42,782 nucleotides of DNA. Source: Candidatus Schekmanbacteria bacterium (GTDB lineage: Bacteria > CSSED10-310 > JACPHN01). The stretch covers positions 1 through 42,782 of the forward strand of contig JACPHN010000037.1 of assembly GCA_016188575.1 (NCBI GenBank), read 5' to 3'. Below, one piece after another: positions 36,050-42,782 of the stretch; the first letter of the stretch is position 1, and each line of letters begins with the position of its first letter. Below the pieces are notes generated by a model that ran no database searches, was not told the DNA's origin, and saw only the letters and a program-made list of their open reading frames with translations. A program made the position numbers and the translations under genes.

Positions 36050-36429
36050 GCGAATCTGGGGAACTCGAGCTACAACCCAGCCTGCTCGTCACCGCGCTGG
36101 AGGCCGCCGTCAAGCTGCGGCGCGACTGGCTACAACGTGACCGTGGACCGTTCCGCGTGCCGGCGGTTTCGGAATGGAGCGAACAAAAACAGGGCCTCGA
36201 CCACGCGATTGCCACGCAGGCGGACAGGCTGCTGAAAGGGCGGTTGACGCCGTCCGTCCTGCGGTTGCTCAACGAGGCTATCGAGGTGCTTAACGAAGCG
36301 GCCGGGACGACGGCGTACCGCCTCTGGGGTGAGCACTTGCAGCGGTGGGACGACACTTCGGGGGCCTGGACCGAGATCGGACCGGTGGGCTCGGATTCGC
36401 CGTCGGGTCGAGTTGACGATAGATCCTGA
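36046..36429 (+). CDS. Small hypothetical protein, 127 residues
   Basis: An unrecognised soluble helical protein (SLLVTALEAAVKLRRDWLQRD, then VLRLLNEAIEVLNEAA) with three Trp and no membrane segment. The GTG start overlaps the NUDIX stop by 4 nt, which supports real translation; GGATGGAG precedes it. The last ~10 codons overlap the promoter of the MarR gene. It is probably the final gene of the operon that starts at 32172. Confidence 0.62.
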   Translation: MSESGELELQPSLLVTALEAAVKLRRDWLQRDRGPFRVPAVSEWSEQKQGLDHAIATQADRLLKGRLTPSVLRLLNEAIEVLNEAAGTTAYRLWGEHLQRWDDTSGAWTEIGPVGSDSPSGRVDDRS

Positions 36430-36439
36430 TCCGTATAAT
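36413..36439 (+). promoter_or_regulatory. Promoter of the MarR-family gene
   Basis: TTGACG at 36413-36418 and a perfect TATAAT at 36434-36439, spaced by 15 bp (slightly short). The -10 lies within an inverted repeat, as expected for a repressor-controlled promoter. Transcription from it would start near 36446, downstream of the ATG at 36440, so it decides the MarR start. Confidence 0.6.
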
Positions 36440-36445
36440 ATGGAT
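36429..36445. promoter_or_regulatory. Candidate MarR operator overlapping the -10 box
   Basis: ATCCGTATAATATGGAT is an imperfect 17-bp palindrome (14 of 17 positions symmetric). It covers the -10 hexamer of the promoter in front of the MarR gene. Autorepression is inferred from this position. Confidence 0.5.
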
Positions 36446-36469
36446 ACGAATCATCTGGAGCTGACGAGG

Positions 36470-36913
36470 GTGGCGCACGCAGATCCGACCGATTGCCCAT
36501 ACTACTTGATGACGCGCGCGAGCCTAGCCGCGACGTCAGAGCTCAAGCGCGCGCTGGCGGCTGCGGACCTCGCGGTCGTGCGCCCGGCGTACCTGGGGGT
36601 GCTGTTTTGCCTGGCCAAGGAGGACGGCCAGCGCGTCGTGGACCTGGGCAGAGGCGCGGGCCTCGAGCCGTCGACGATGACGGGCTTGCTCGACCGCATG
36701 GAGCGGGACGAGCTTATCGAGCGCCGCCCGGATGAAGAGGATCGCAGGGCGTTGCGCATTTTTCTGACAGAGCGATCGCGCCAGGCACTTCCACAGATCG
36801 CGGAAGCTCGTGACTCGTTGCTGGCCAAGTTGCTCGCGGGAGTTTCGCCGGTCGAGCTCATCGCCGCACGGCGGACGCTGGCAGCGGTGCTGGAAAACGC
36901 GAGTCGGGACTGA
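36470..36913 (+). CDS. MarR-family transcriptional regulator
   Basis: A 147-residue winged-helix regulator. Helical dimer segments flank the DNA-binding domain: the recognition helix region is LEPSTMTGLLDRMERDELIERR and the wing carries the conserved DEEDRRALRIFLTERS. Length is normal for MarR. The GTG at 36470 has GGAG 9 nt upstream. An upstream ATG at 36440 directly follows the -10 box and would not be in the transcript. It probably represses its own promoter through the palindrome at 36429-36445. Other targets and the inducing ligand are unknown. It converges on glgC with a 30-nt gap. Confidence 0.85.
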   Translation: MAHADPTDCPYYLMTRASLAATSELKRALAAADLAVVRPAYLGVLFCLAKEDGQRVVDLGRGAGLEPSTMTGLLDRMERDELIERRPDEEDRRALRIFLTERSRQALPQIAEARDSLLAKLLAGVSPVELIAARRTLAAVLENASRD

Positions 36914-36943
36914 CTTCGCCCGCCGCCGCCGCCGCGCCCGCCG

Positions 36944-38197
36944 CTACGGCTCGATGACGGTCTCGGGCTCGATGATTGCGTCCTTCGCCACCACGACGAT
37001 TCCATCGCGGACGCACCAGGCGTCGCCGTTCACCTCGGTTCCCAGCGGAAACGGCCGAATCCTCACATTGGCGCCGATGCGTGCGTTCTTGTCGATGATC
37101 GCCCCTTCGATATCGCAACATGGCCCGGTGCCAAGGCGAACCGGCATGCGGTGGCTGTCCTCGCTCTCGTAGTAATCCGCTCCCATGACCACGCAGTTGC
37201 GAATGCGGCAGCCGTGGCCCACGTGGCTGCGCAGGCCGATGATGGAGCTCGTTACCGAGGAGTTGATGACGCGGCAGCCGTCCGCCAGGAGCACGCCGTC
37301 CAGGGTGCTGGACGTGACGATGGAGCCGGGCAAGAACCGCGGCCGCGTGTAGATCGGCTGCTGGTTGTCATAGAAGCTGAAGGGCGGATTGTGAGCCGCC
37401 ATGAGCAGGTTGGCTTCGTAGAAAGCACGCATCGTCCCGATATCCTCCCAGTATCCGGAGAATTCGTGGGCGCGGACGTCGAGCGTGTCGATGGCGCGCG
37501 GAATCAGGTCGGCTCCGAAGTCATCGATACTGCGGTCCTCGAGAAGTTTCCGCAGCATCGCCGTCTTGAAGGCGTAGATGCCCATGGAACCCTGGTAGGG
37601 GCGGTCGAGCCCGCGCCGGCACACGAAGCGTTCCAGCACCGCCGGATCACGCGTCTTTTCGACGAACGCGGTGATTCGGCCACGGTCGTCGCACTGCAGG
37701 AGCCCGAAACGCGAAGCGTCCGCCTCCGGCACGGGATAGGCGCCGACCGTGATGTCCGCGCTATCCCGAAAGTGCTGGGCCAGCATCTTCGCGTAGTCCA
37801 TCCGATACAGGTGATCTCCAGCGAGGATGAGCACGTCGGTGGCGTCGGAGGATTCGATTTCCACGAGCTGCTTGCGGACCGCGTCCGCCGTTCCCTGATA
37901 CCAGTCCGAGCTCTGCGTTGTTTGTTCGGCGGCCCAGATCTGTATCCAACCGCGGTGGAAGACGTCGAAGTTGTAGCTCTGCGTGATGTGGCGGTGTAGC
38001 GATACGGAGTTGAACTGGGTGAGAATGGCGATCTCGTAGAGCCCGGAATTGATGCAGTTGCTGATGGGAATGTCGATGAGGCGGTATTTACCGCCGATCG
38101 GCACCGCGGGCTTGGAACGCATCCGGGTCAGGGGATAGAGGCGATTGCCGCGCCCGCCACCAAGGATCACAGACAGAACTCTGCGATTGTCGCTCAC
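36944..38197 (-). CDS. glgC: Glucose-1-phosphate adenylyltransferase (GlgC)
   Basis: A 417-residue enzyme that makes ADP-glucose from ATP and glucose-1-phosphate, the first committed step of bacterial glycogen synthesis. The N-terminal nucleotidyltransferase domain has the signature GGGRGNRLYPLTRMRSKPAVP, then KYRLIDIPISNCINSG and the catalytic-region LAGDHLYRMDY. SGYWEDIGT binds the sugar phosphate. The C-terminal left-handed beta-helix runs from about 290 (LPGSIVTSSTLDGVLLADGC). GGAGGT stands 6 nt before the GTG start. It lies 36 nt downstream of the solute-binding gene on the same strand and may be in that operon. No other glycogen gene is in the window. Confidence 0.93.
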   Translation of the reverse strand: MSDNRRVLSVILGGGRGNRLYPLTRMRSKPAVPIGGKYRLIDIPISNCINSGLYEIAILTQFNSVSLHRHITQSYNFDVFHRGWIQIWAAEQTTQSSDWYQGTADAVRKQLVEIESSDATDVLILAGDHLYRMDYAKMLAQHFRDSADITVGAYPVPEADASRFGLLQCDDRGRITAFVEKTRDPAVLERFVCRRGLDRPYQGSMGIYAFKTAMLRKLLEDRSIDDFGADLIPRAIDTLDVRAHEFSGYWEDIGTMRAFYEANLLMAAHNPPFSFYDNQQPIYTRPRFLPGSIVTSSTLDGVLLADGCRVINSSVTSSIIGLRSHVGHGCRIRNCVVMGADYYESEDSHRMPVRLGTGPCCDIEGAIIDKNARIGANVRIRPFPLGTEVNGDAWCVRDGIVVVAKDAIIEPETVIEP

Positions 38198-38233
38198 CTT
38201 TGCACCTCCGCCGCCACGCTTCTACCGCTACCG

Positions 38234-39331
38234 CTATTGCACGCCGCGAATGAGCTCGTTCATGGTCGCCCCCGCCGGCAAGGGCAGCACCGCGGTGATC
38301 GATTCCGGGATTCCGGCGAGCTCGAGCACGCGAGGGTCGTTTTGGACTCCGAGCAGACCGGAGCGAAAGCCGTGCTTCTCCCAGGCCAGGCGCTGAATCT
38401 CCGGATCCTTTAATGCCTCGATGAGCTTCTTGCCGCGACCGGTCATTGCGATCAGAGGATGCTCGGACCACACGGTCGGTTTCGGGTAGAGGATCCGGAT
38501 CTTCTCGCGCAACGTCTGGCGGAATTCCTGATGGTCGATGAAAAACTCGACGAGCTGGCTCTCGTACCCGGCGATGATCGGCCTTGCCCCGATGCCGGTC
38601 TTGAGAAAGGACTGGAACAGGTCACCGGAGGAGCTCTCCAGATGTCCGAGGCGCGCGTAGTAGCTTTTCAGCCGCGGCAACAGCGCCGGCAGATCCTGCT
38701 CCGTAGCTACGTTTCCGCCGTTGAGCATGTTGGCGACGAGGCCGGCGAAGACCGCGCCGGAGCTGCTCCGCGACGGGTCCGTCGTGAAGATGCTGATTTT
38801 TCCGAAGAGCTCCGCAACGCCGATATCTGACCACTTTTTCTCCTCGGTGATGGCCGCGATGAGACCCGAGAAATCAGTGACGTAGTGGGCCGTCCCCTCG
38901 TCGGACACGAATCCGGCCTTGGTGAGCGCGTCTGCGACGGGCGCCCAGGCATACAGTACGATGGGGCTGTTGAAGATGGTCTCTTCGCCCTCGATGTGAG
39001 CCCCGCGGGCGCGAAAAATCTCCGCGGCAGTCTGGCTGGATGGCCAGACGCAGTCTTTTCCATCCAGCGACAGAGACGTCACCATCTCGATGCTGCCGGC
39101 CTTGCTCCCGTCGATGCTCAGGCCGTATTTCGCGGCGAGAAGCTGTTTCACGGCCGGATCGTCGAGAAAGCCGGACTTTTCGCCGCCGACATAAGCGCGG
39201 ACAGTTTCGGCGGCGGCCGGGGAGCCGCCGGTGCCGCTCGAAGTCACGGCGCTCTTTTCCCGCACCTGAAGGACGATCACCGCGGCGATGACGCCCACGA
39301 GAATGACGACACCGAGGAGCTTCTTAGCCAT
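38234..39331 (-). CDS. Membrane-anchored periplasmic solute-binding-like protein
   Basis: A 365-residue protein with an uncleaved-looking N-terminal helix (KLLGVVILVGVIAAVIVLQV) and no lipobox, then a periplasmic-binding-protein-like domain. Segments CVWPSSQTAAEI, SRSSSGAVFAGLVANMLNGG and ARPIIAGYESQLVEFF resemble matching parts of the solute-binding half of the VWA protein two genes upstream, so the two look paralogous. No ABC permease or ATPase is encoded nearby, so transport is doubtful and a sensing or assembly role is possible. AAGGAG is 6 nt before the ATG, which overlaps the end of the XpaC-like gene by 8 nt. Confidence 0.78.
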   Translation of the reverse strand: MAKKLLGVVILVGVIAAVIVLQVREKSAVTSSGTGGSPAAAETVRAYVGGEKSGFLDDPAVKQLLAAKYGLSIDGSKAGSIEMVTSLSLDGKDCVWPSSQTAAEIFRARGAHIEGEETIFNSPIVLYAWAPVADALTKAGFVSDEGTAHYVTDFSGLIAAITEEKKWSDIGVAELFGKISIFTTDPSRSSSGAVFAGLVANMLNGGNVATEQDLPALLPRLKSYYARLGHLESSSGDLFQSFLKTGIGARPIIAGYESQLVEFFIDHQEFRQTLREKIRILYPKPTVWSEHPLIAMTGRGKKLIEALKDPEIQRLAWEKHGFRSGLLGVQNDPRVLELAGIPESITAVLPLPAGATMNELIRGVQ

Positions 39332-39953
39332 GATGTTCTCCTTCGCTCTGGATGGGTCCTTCGAGCATGAGCATTTCCTCGAAGGCGCGGGCATCCGCGC
39401 CGAGCTCGGCCAGATCGCGATCGATGAGGCGGCTGACCTGAGAGTCGAACGCTTGCCGGCCGAGTTTCAAGATATTCTCGATTTGCTCGAGTCGATCTCG
39501 CTGCTCGGTCGTGGCGTGAGGCAACGCGCTCAGCTCGGTGTATTTTCGAGCGATGCCGAGTGTCCGGCCCACGTAGATGCCCAAAAAGTCCGCCAGAGCC
39601 GCACGCGCGTGTTGATCGGCACCCACGCGCTCGAGCGCGTTCTCGACGGACGCGGCGATTCTTTGCATGTTGTCAGCTACTGCCGGCTTGAGCGAGCTCC
39701 TGGCGAGGCCTCGCAGCGCGGCGGCGTCCCGTTGCGCTGCGGCGAGCGCGCGTTCGCAGTCGGGAGGGGGCACCGCGGCGGGAGACGCCGGGAGCAGGAG
39801 CTGAAGCGCCACAAGCACGCTGCCCGCCAGGACCGCATCGAGCCAGATCGGCATGGTCGTCGCCACATAAAGTCCGACAAAGGCGGCGGCTGCCGACAGC
39901 CCGCTCAGCAGCTCCCTGGCGAGGCCATGCCATGTGGATGGAGAAGATGCCAC
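39324..39953 (-). CDS. XpaC-like membrane protein (BCIP-hydrolysis family)
   Basis: A 209-residue protein resembling XpaC, named for 5-bromo-4-chloroindolyl phosphate hydrolysis, whose real function is unknown and which is often linked to TelA-type toxic-anion-resistance genes. Two adjacent N-terminal membrane helices (about 15-33 and 38-54, ELLSGLSAAAAFVGLYV and LDAVLAGSVLVALQLLL) are followed by a long helical cytoplasmic region (ASVENALERVGADQHARAALADF, then KLGRQAFDSQVSRLIDRDLAELG). It sits 5 nt after the VWA gene and overlaps the next gene by 8 nt, so all three are co-translated. No telA is in the window. Confidence 0.72.
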   Translation of the reverse strand: MASSPSTWHGLARELLSGLSAAAAFVGLYVATTMPIWLDAVLAGSVLVALQLLLPASPAAVPPPDCERALAAAQRDAAALRGLARSSLKPAVADNMQRIAASVENALERVGADQHARAALADFLGIYVGRTLGIARKYTELSALPHATTEQRDRLEQIENILKLGRQAFDSQVSRLIDRDLAELGADARAFEEMLMLEGPIQSEGEHHG

Positions 39954-39958
39954 GATCG

Positions 39959-41602
39959 TCAGTTGAATCCTTTTGCCTGCCGGAACGCCCCGATCAGGTC
40001 CTTTTGCCCGTCGAACACCTTGCCGAAGGCTTGCTTGGACAGGCGTTCGAGCTGCGCCGAGTCGGCGCTTCCGAACATGATCGAGAAGACCGGGATATCT
40101 CTCGCGAACGGCAGGGTGTCCAGCTTCTCCTGGAGAACGGGCAGGGTCTCCGCCGACTTGCCGTCGGTCATGAGAATGATTGCAGGGAAGTATTCCGCGA
40201 GCCGATCGGCATAAGCGTTGATCTCGTCCAGCGCCTGCGCCGTGGCGCGGTAGATGTCCGTACCGCCGCTCGGGGATATGCGCAGGACCTCCCGCAGCAG
40301 ACCCGCGAGCATGGCGGGGTCGTTGCCTTCCTTGCGCAGGATTGCCATCGGCACGTGGCTAAAGGGAACGACGATGTGCACGTCGCGCGGAGAGGCCTGG
40401 ATCATATATCGGCGCGCCTGCTCGGGATCGAGCAGGATGCGCATGGCCGCCTCCAGTTGCCGCTCGCCATCTCCGGCCATGCTCCCGGAGTAATCCAGGG
40501 CGTAGACGGTCAGCGATGGTTTGCGGAGCGCCGTCTGGTAGAGGTTGAGCGCCTCCTGCACGACATCGCGCGGCGGCGTCGGGACAGACGCGATCACGCG
40601 GTTGACGTCGATGCACCACTCCGGGTTGAAAACGGCGGGATCGGGATTGTCGACGCCAAGGCCCAGCAGTGAGGCGCGGCGCCCGAGCGACTCGATTTCT
40701 CGACGAACCTCCGCGCTGGACAGATAGCGCTGCAGCTCCAAAAAGACCTGTTCCTTGGCGGCATCTGCGTGGTCGACGTACCCCAATGGGTGGTCGGCGA
40801 CCATCAGGCCGTCGGCGGGGTATACCGCGCAAAGCGGTTCCTTGCCCGCCTGCACCAGCTCGCGATTGGCCTCGATGACGAGAGATTCGTAGTTGAACAT
40901 CGCGTCGTACTGGTCATACCCACTGACGATGAGATCCTTGAGCCATCCCGAGCTGCCGGAGGAACGCTCGACGTGCGAGAGCAGCCGCCGGACGGCATCA
41001 TGCAGCAGCGGATCCTGCAGATGCTGGTGCGTCAGCACGTCGGGGCTGCCGGCGAGGGCGTGGAGGAACCCCAGATAGGCGGCCGCCCCCGAGTTGCTTT
41101 GCGTGGCGGAAGTCATGGCGAAGTTGAGCTTGCCGGCGTCGGCCGCAGCCAGGATATCGGCGATGACGACGGGCTTGCCTACCCACCCGAGCTCTTCGCA
41201 AAGCGACTTCCTGATGGCGAGCACGACGGGGGATCGGGCCACGCTCGCCGCATGCTTGACCACTTTGGTCCGGTCACCGAGCTCGATCCAGAGTGAGTTT
41301 GCGGGCCAGACCGAGTCGGCCTCCATGGTCTTTCCCTTTTCGAGCTCAAGGGCAATATCGACGCTCCCCTTGTAGGTCATCTCGATAGTGACGCCGCTCT
41401 TCGCAGCGAAGCGCTCGACGATAGGCTGTAGAGCGGTGTTCTCGGATCCTGAGAGCACGCGCAGTGGCCGGGCAGTCGCGCTCGCCGCGTCTCGGGAAGT
41501 CCCGGAGGAAGCGGGAGCGCCTGCGTCGTCGCGACCGCCGCATGCGAGGATTGCGACACTGACAAGCAGCGCAGAGGCGAGACAAGTCGCTCTTCGTGGC
41601 AC
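39959..41602 (-). CDS. Lipoprotein with solute-binding domain fused to a VWA domain
   Basis: A 547-residue exported protein. The lipobox is VAILAC with Cys21. Residues ~45-340 resemble a type II periplasmic binding protein (LRVLSGSENTALQPIVERFAAKSG, DSVWPANSLWIELG, TSATQSNSGAAAYLGFLHA). Residues ~360-547 form a von Willebrand A domain with an intact metal-ion adhesion site: DYSGS at 370-374, Thr448 in SGGTDIYRA and Asp480 in LMTDGKS. VWA domains bind partner proteins through this metal. The GTG at 41602 has GGAGG 5 nt upstream. It heads the operon with the XpaC-like and second binding-protein genes; the coupling suggests one envelope complex. Confidence 0.82.
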   Translation of the reverse strand: MPRRATCLASALLVSVAILACGGRDDAGAPASSGTSRDAASATARPLRVLSGSENTALQPIVERFAAKSGVTIEMTYKGSVDIALELEKGKTMEADSVWPANSLWIELGDRTKVVKHAASVARSPVVLAIRKSLCEELGWVGKPVVIADILAAADAGKLNFAMTSATQSNSGAAAYLGFLHALAGSPDVLTHQHLQDPLLHDAVRRLLSHVERSSGSSGWLKDLIVSGYDQYDAMFNYESLVIEANRELVQAGKEPLCAVYPADGLMVADHPLGYVDHADAAKEQVFLELQRYLSSAEVRREIESLGRRASLLGLGVDNPDPAVFNPEWCIDVNRVIASVPTPPRDVVQEALNLYQTALRKPSLTVYALDYSGSMAGDGERQLEAAMRILLDPEQARRYMIQASPRDVHIVVPFSHVPMAILRKEGNDPAMLAGLLREVLRISPSGGTDIYRATAQALDEINAYADRLAEYFPAIILMTDGKSAETLPVLQEKLDTLPFARDIPVFSIMFGSADSAQLERLSKQAFGKVFDGQKDLIGAFRQAKGFN

Positions 41603-41865
41603 GCCACCCTCCCTGAATGCTGGTGGAGCTCGCTATCGCCCGCCGGGCCGGCGGCTCCAGTGCAAGCATAGAGGCAGGTGTGGATCGTGTCAACGTGGCC
41701 GAGGAGAACAAATCGCCCGCTACCATCTGTCACCTCAGCGCGGACCGCCTCCTGGCAAGACCCCGGCTTTCGCCGGGAGGCATCATCGCCGACATGACGA
41801 TATTGCGGCGGCCGCGTGGATCAGCCGGGCGATTTGGGAGAAACCTCGGAGGTGTCAGCAGATCG
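41603..41865. other. Upstream region of the VWA operon
   Basis: No supported gene. It must contain the promoter of the minus-strand operon, but I see no convincing hexamers. A small hairpin CCCGGC/GCCGGG with a TTTC loop lies at 41762-41777 and has no T-run. Confidence 0.45.
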
Positions 41866-42123
41866 CTACGCCCGCCGGGAGCCGCGGAGAAAACGATGGC
41901 GCGCGAGTAGGAAAGCCATGATCGCTTTCGCGTGGTTGGGAAGCCCCGGGGAGTCGAACACCGGCGTGCGTTCGGGAGCCCTGCTCGAAACCGCGTACGG
42001 CGAGATCGCCGCGTCCATCCGCGCGGCGCCGCGCGTGTGCACGGACGAGACGGGCTCGTGCTCGAGCGGTACCCGCACCTCGTTGTAGGTCCTTTGTAAT
42101 CCCCTGGTGACGCTCTTTGCCAT
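41866..42123 (-). CDS. Possible 85-residue protein, unknown function
   Basis: A minus-strand frame from an ATG at 42123 (MAKSVTRGLQRTYNEVRVPLE...) to a stop at 41866. It reads like protein more than the longer frame from 42585 that contains it, but there is only a weak GGGA close to the ATG and no recognised family. It has no signal peptide. It may be chance. Confidence 0.28.
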   Translation of the reverse strand: MAKSVTRGLQRTYNEVRVPLEHEPVSSVHTRGAARMDAAISPYAVSSRAPERTPVFDSPGLPNHAKAIMAFLLARHRFLRGSRRA

Positions 42124-42693
42124 CGTTCCCAGACGCTCTCGCAAGATCCTCGAGTCCTTATCAGGCCACGAATAATGGACCGTTAGAGAAGACGATAGGA
42201 TGGACGACGGGCTCGGATTGTGGGCCCGGGCCAAGTCGGTGGCCCATTCCAAGTGAGAAGAAGCGGCCGACTTCTGGAATGTGTTGAGAAGCGAAGCGCC
42301 GGCACCAACCGATAGGGCCCTGACCCCGCACCGTCGTGCGCTGATGATTGTGGTGCATGCCTGCATCCGCTTCGACCGCCTGCAGGGCAGATCATTCCAA
42401 CATCCGCCACCACAATCACTCACCGCGGCGGTGGGTCCAGGGGTTTTCCATGGCCTTGACAACTGCGATCGCGCCTGGTATGCGATCTCATACCGGCCGG
42501 GGGTACATTCGCGCCGGGAGGTGGAACGTCTGCAGCGCGTTCGCACGACCTCGAACGCAGAGGCGAGGGAGGACCATGATGGCAAGACAGAGTGGCGTAG
42601 ACCGACGGCTGAAAGTCTCCAGCATCTCCCTGCATGGCGCTGTCTTACATCGTAGCGCGCTGCTGCTAGCTCTGCTTTTCACCCCCCCCCGCG
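42124..42693. other. Gene-poor stretch of lower GC content
   Basis: I see no supported gene. Open frames on both strands lack ribosome sites and recognisable content. By eye, 42100-42400 is less GC-rich than the rest of the window. A run of nine C residues lies at 42682-42690. Confidence 0.4.
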
Positions 42694-42782
42694 CTACATG
42701 CTCTTGAGCCCGTAGATCATCTCGTATCGCACGCCGACCGGATCATCACCTACATCGAGGGGTTGCCGGCCGGGGCCTTCGG
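42694..42782 (-). CDS. 3' end of a minus-strand gene running off the right edge
   Basis: The last 28 codons of a minus-strand frame that enters from the right edge and stops with TAG at 42696-42694. The readable end (PVGVRYEMIYGLKSM) has codons like the real genes here. It is too short to assign. An open plus-strand frame over the same bases (DRIITYIEGLPAG) lacks a start codon. Confidence 0.42.
   Translation of the reverse strand, partial: EGPGRQPLDVGDDPVGVRYEMIYGLKSM

Noticed and set aside
41762-41777. Hairpin CCCGGC/GCCGGG as a terminator
   Set aside because: The stem is only 6 bp and no T-run follows on either strand.
41940-42030. tRNA-like T-arm (TTCGACT loop on the minus strand near a GGGGAGTCGAAC string)
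   Set aside because: The T stem has a mismatch and no acceptor, D or anticodon stems can be built at the right distances.
42281-42585. Longer minus-strand frame from 42585 as one 239-residue gene
   Set aside because: Its first ~150 codons have Cys/Arg/Ser-rich chance-like composition; only the last 85 codons look at all protein-like.
42650-42782. Plus-strand frame with DRIITYIEGLPAG at the right edge, possibly a transposase start
   Set aside because: It has no usable start codon before the TTG near its end, and the minus-strand frame over the same bases has a better protein-like end and stop.

Overview
The window is GC-rich DNA (roughly two thirds G+C by eye) from a Gram-negative bacterium. 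The evidence is several lipoproteins, murein lytic transglycosylases, an exosortase, type IV minor prepilins and a sigma54-type AAA+ regulator. The gene mix and codon use suggest a deltaproteobacterial-like lineage (Myxococcota, Desulfobacterota or Binatota). That placement is an inference, because no rRNA, tRNA or taxonomic marker gene is present. Most genes look vertically inherited and densely packed. Many start codons overlap the preceding stop by 4 nt or sit next to a good Shine-Dalgarno sequence. I see no phage, CRISPR array, intact insertion sequence or tRNA.

Layout. 1-1115: gene-poor, with one open frame running off the left edge. 1.1-4.7 kb: an acidic orphan protein (minus) divergent from a PGM1-like ATP-grasp peptide ligase, which overlaps an Slt-type lytic transglycosylase. 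7.1-8.9 kb: a diheme cytochrome c and a small orphan (minus), with MITE copy A between them. 9.2-11.4 kb: an MltD-like LysM transglycosylase followed 1 nt later by an exosortase. 11.5-14.1 kb: a small orphan, a methyltransferase and a DPM1-like glycosyltransferase (minus). 14.3-18.8 kb: an FHA-GAF-AAA+ regulator, a class III nucleotide cyclase and an ankyrin protein. 18.9-24.8 kb: an S51-like peptidase, a hybrid histidine kinase, an APH-fold kinase and a GT2-FkbM fusion, the last three overlapping by 4 nt each. 25.1-30.4 kb: a minor prepilin operon (FimT/GspH-, PilV-, PilW- and PilX-like plus a membrane protein). 30.8-32.0 kb: a secreted alpha/beta-hydrolase-like protein followed by a terminator. 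32.2-36.9 kb: an anchored periplasmic protein, a PPIase lipoprotein, a YIP1 protein, a NUDIX hydrolase and a small orphan, then a MarR regulator with its own promoter and operator. 36.9-41.6 kb (minus): a VWA/solute-binding lipoprotein, an XpaC-like protein, a second solute-binding protein and glgC. 41.6-42.8 kb: gene-poor, ending in the 3' end of a minus-strand gene.

The main theme is the cell envelope: murein turnover, surface glycosylation, pilus tip assembly, protein folding and sorting, with several signalling proteins between. The most system-like locus is the solute-binding-VWA / XpaC-like / solute-binding operon. Its two binding proteins are paralogues and no ABC permease or ATPase is nearby. 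Two copies of a ~135-140 bp inverted-repeat element (a MITE) lie at 8.2 and 33.5 kb. The second copy separates a stop-coupled GTG from a lipoprotein signal sequence.
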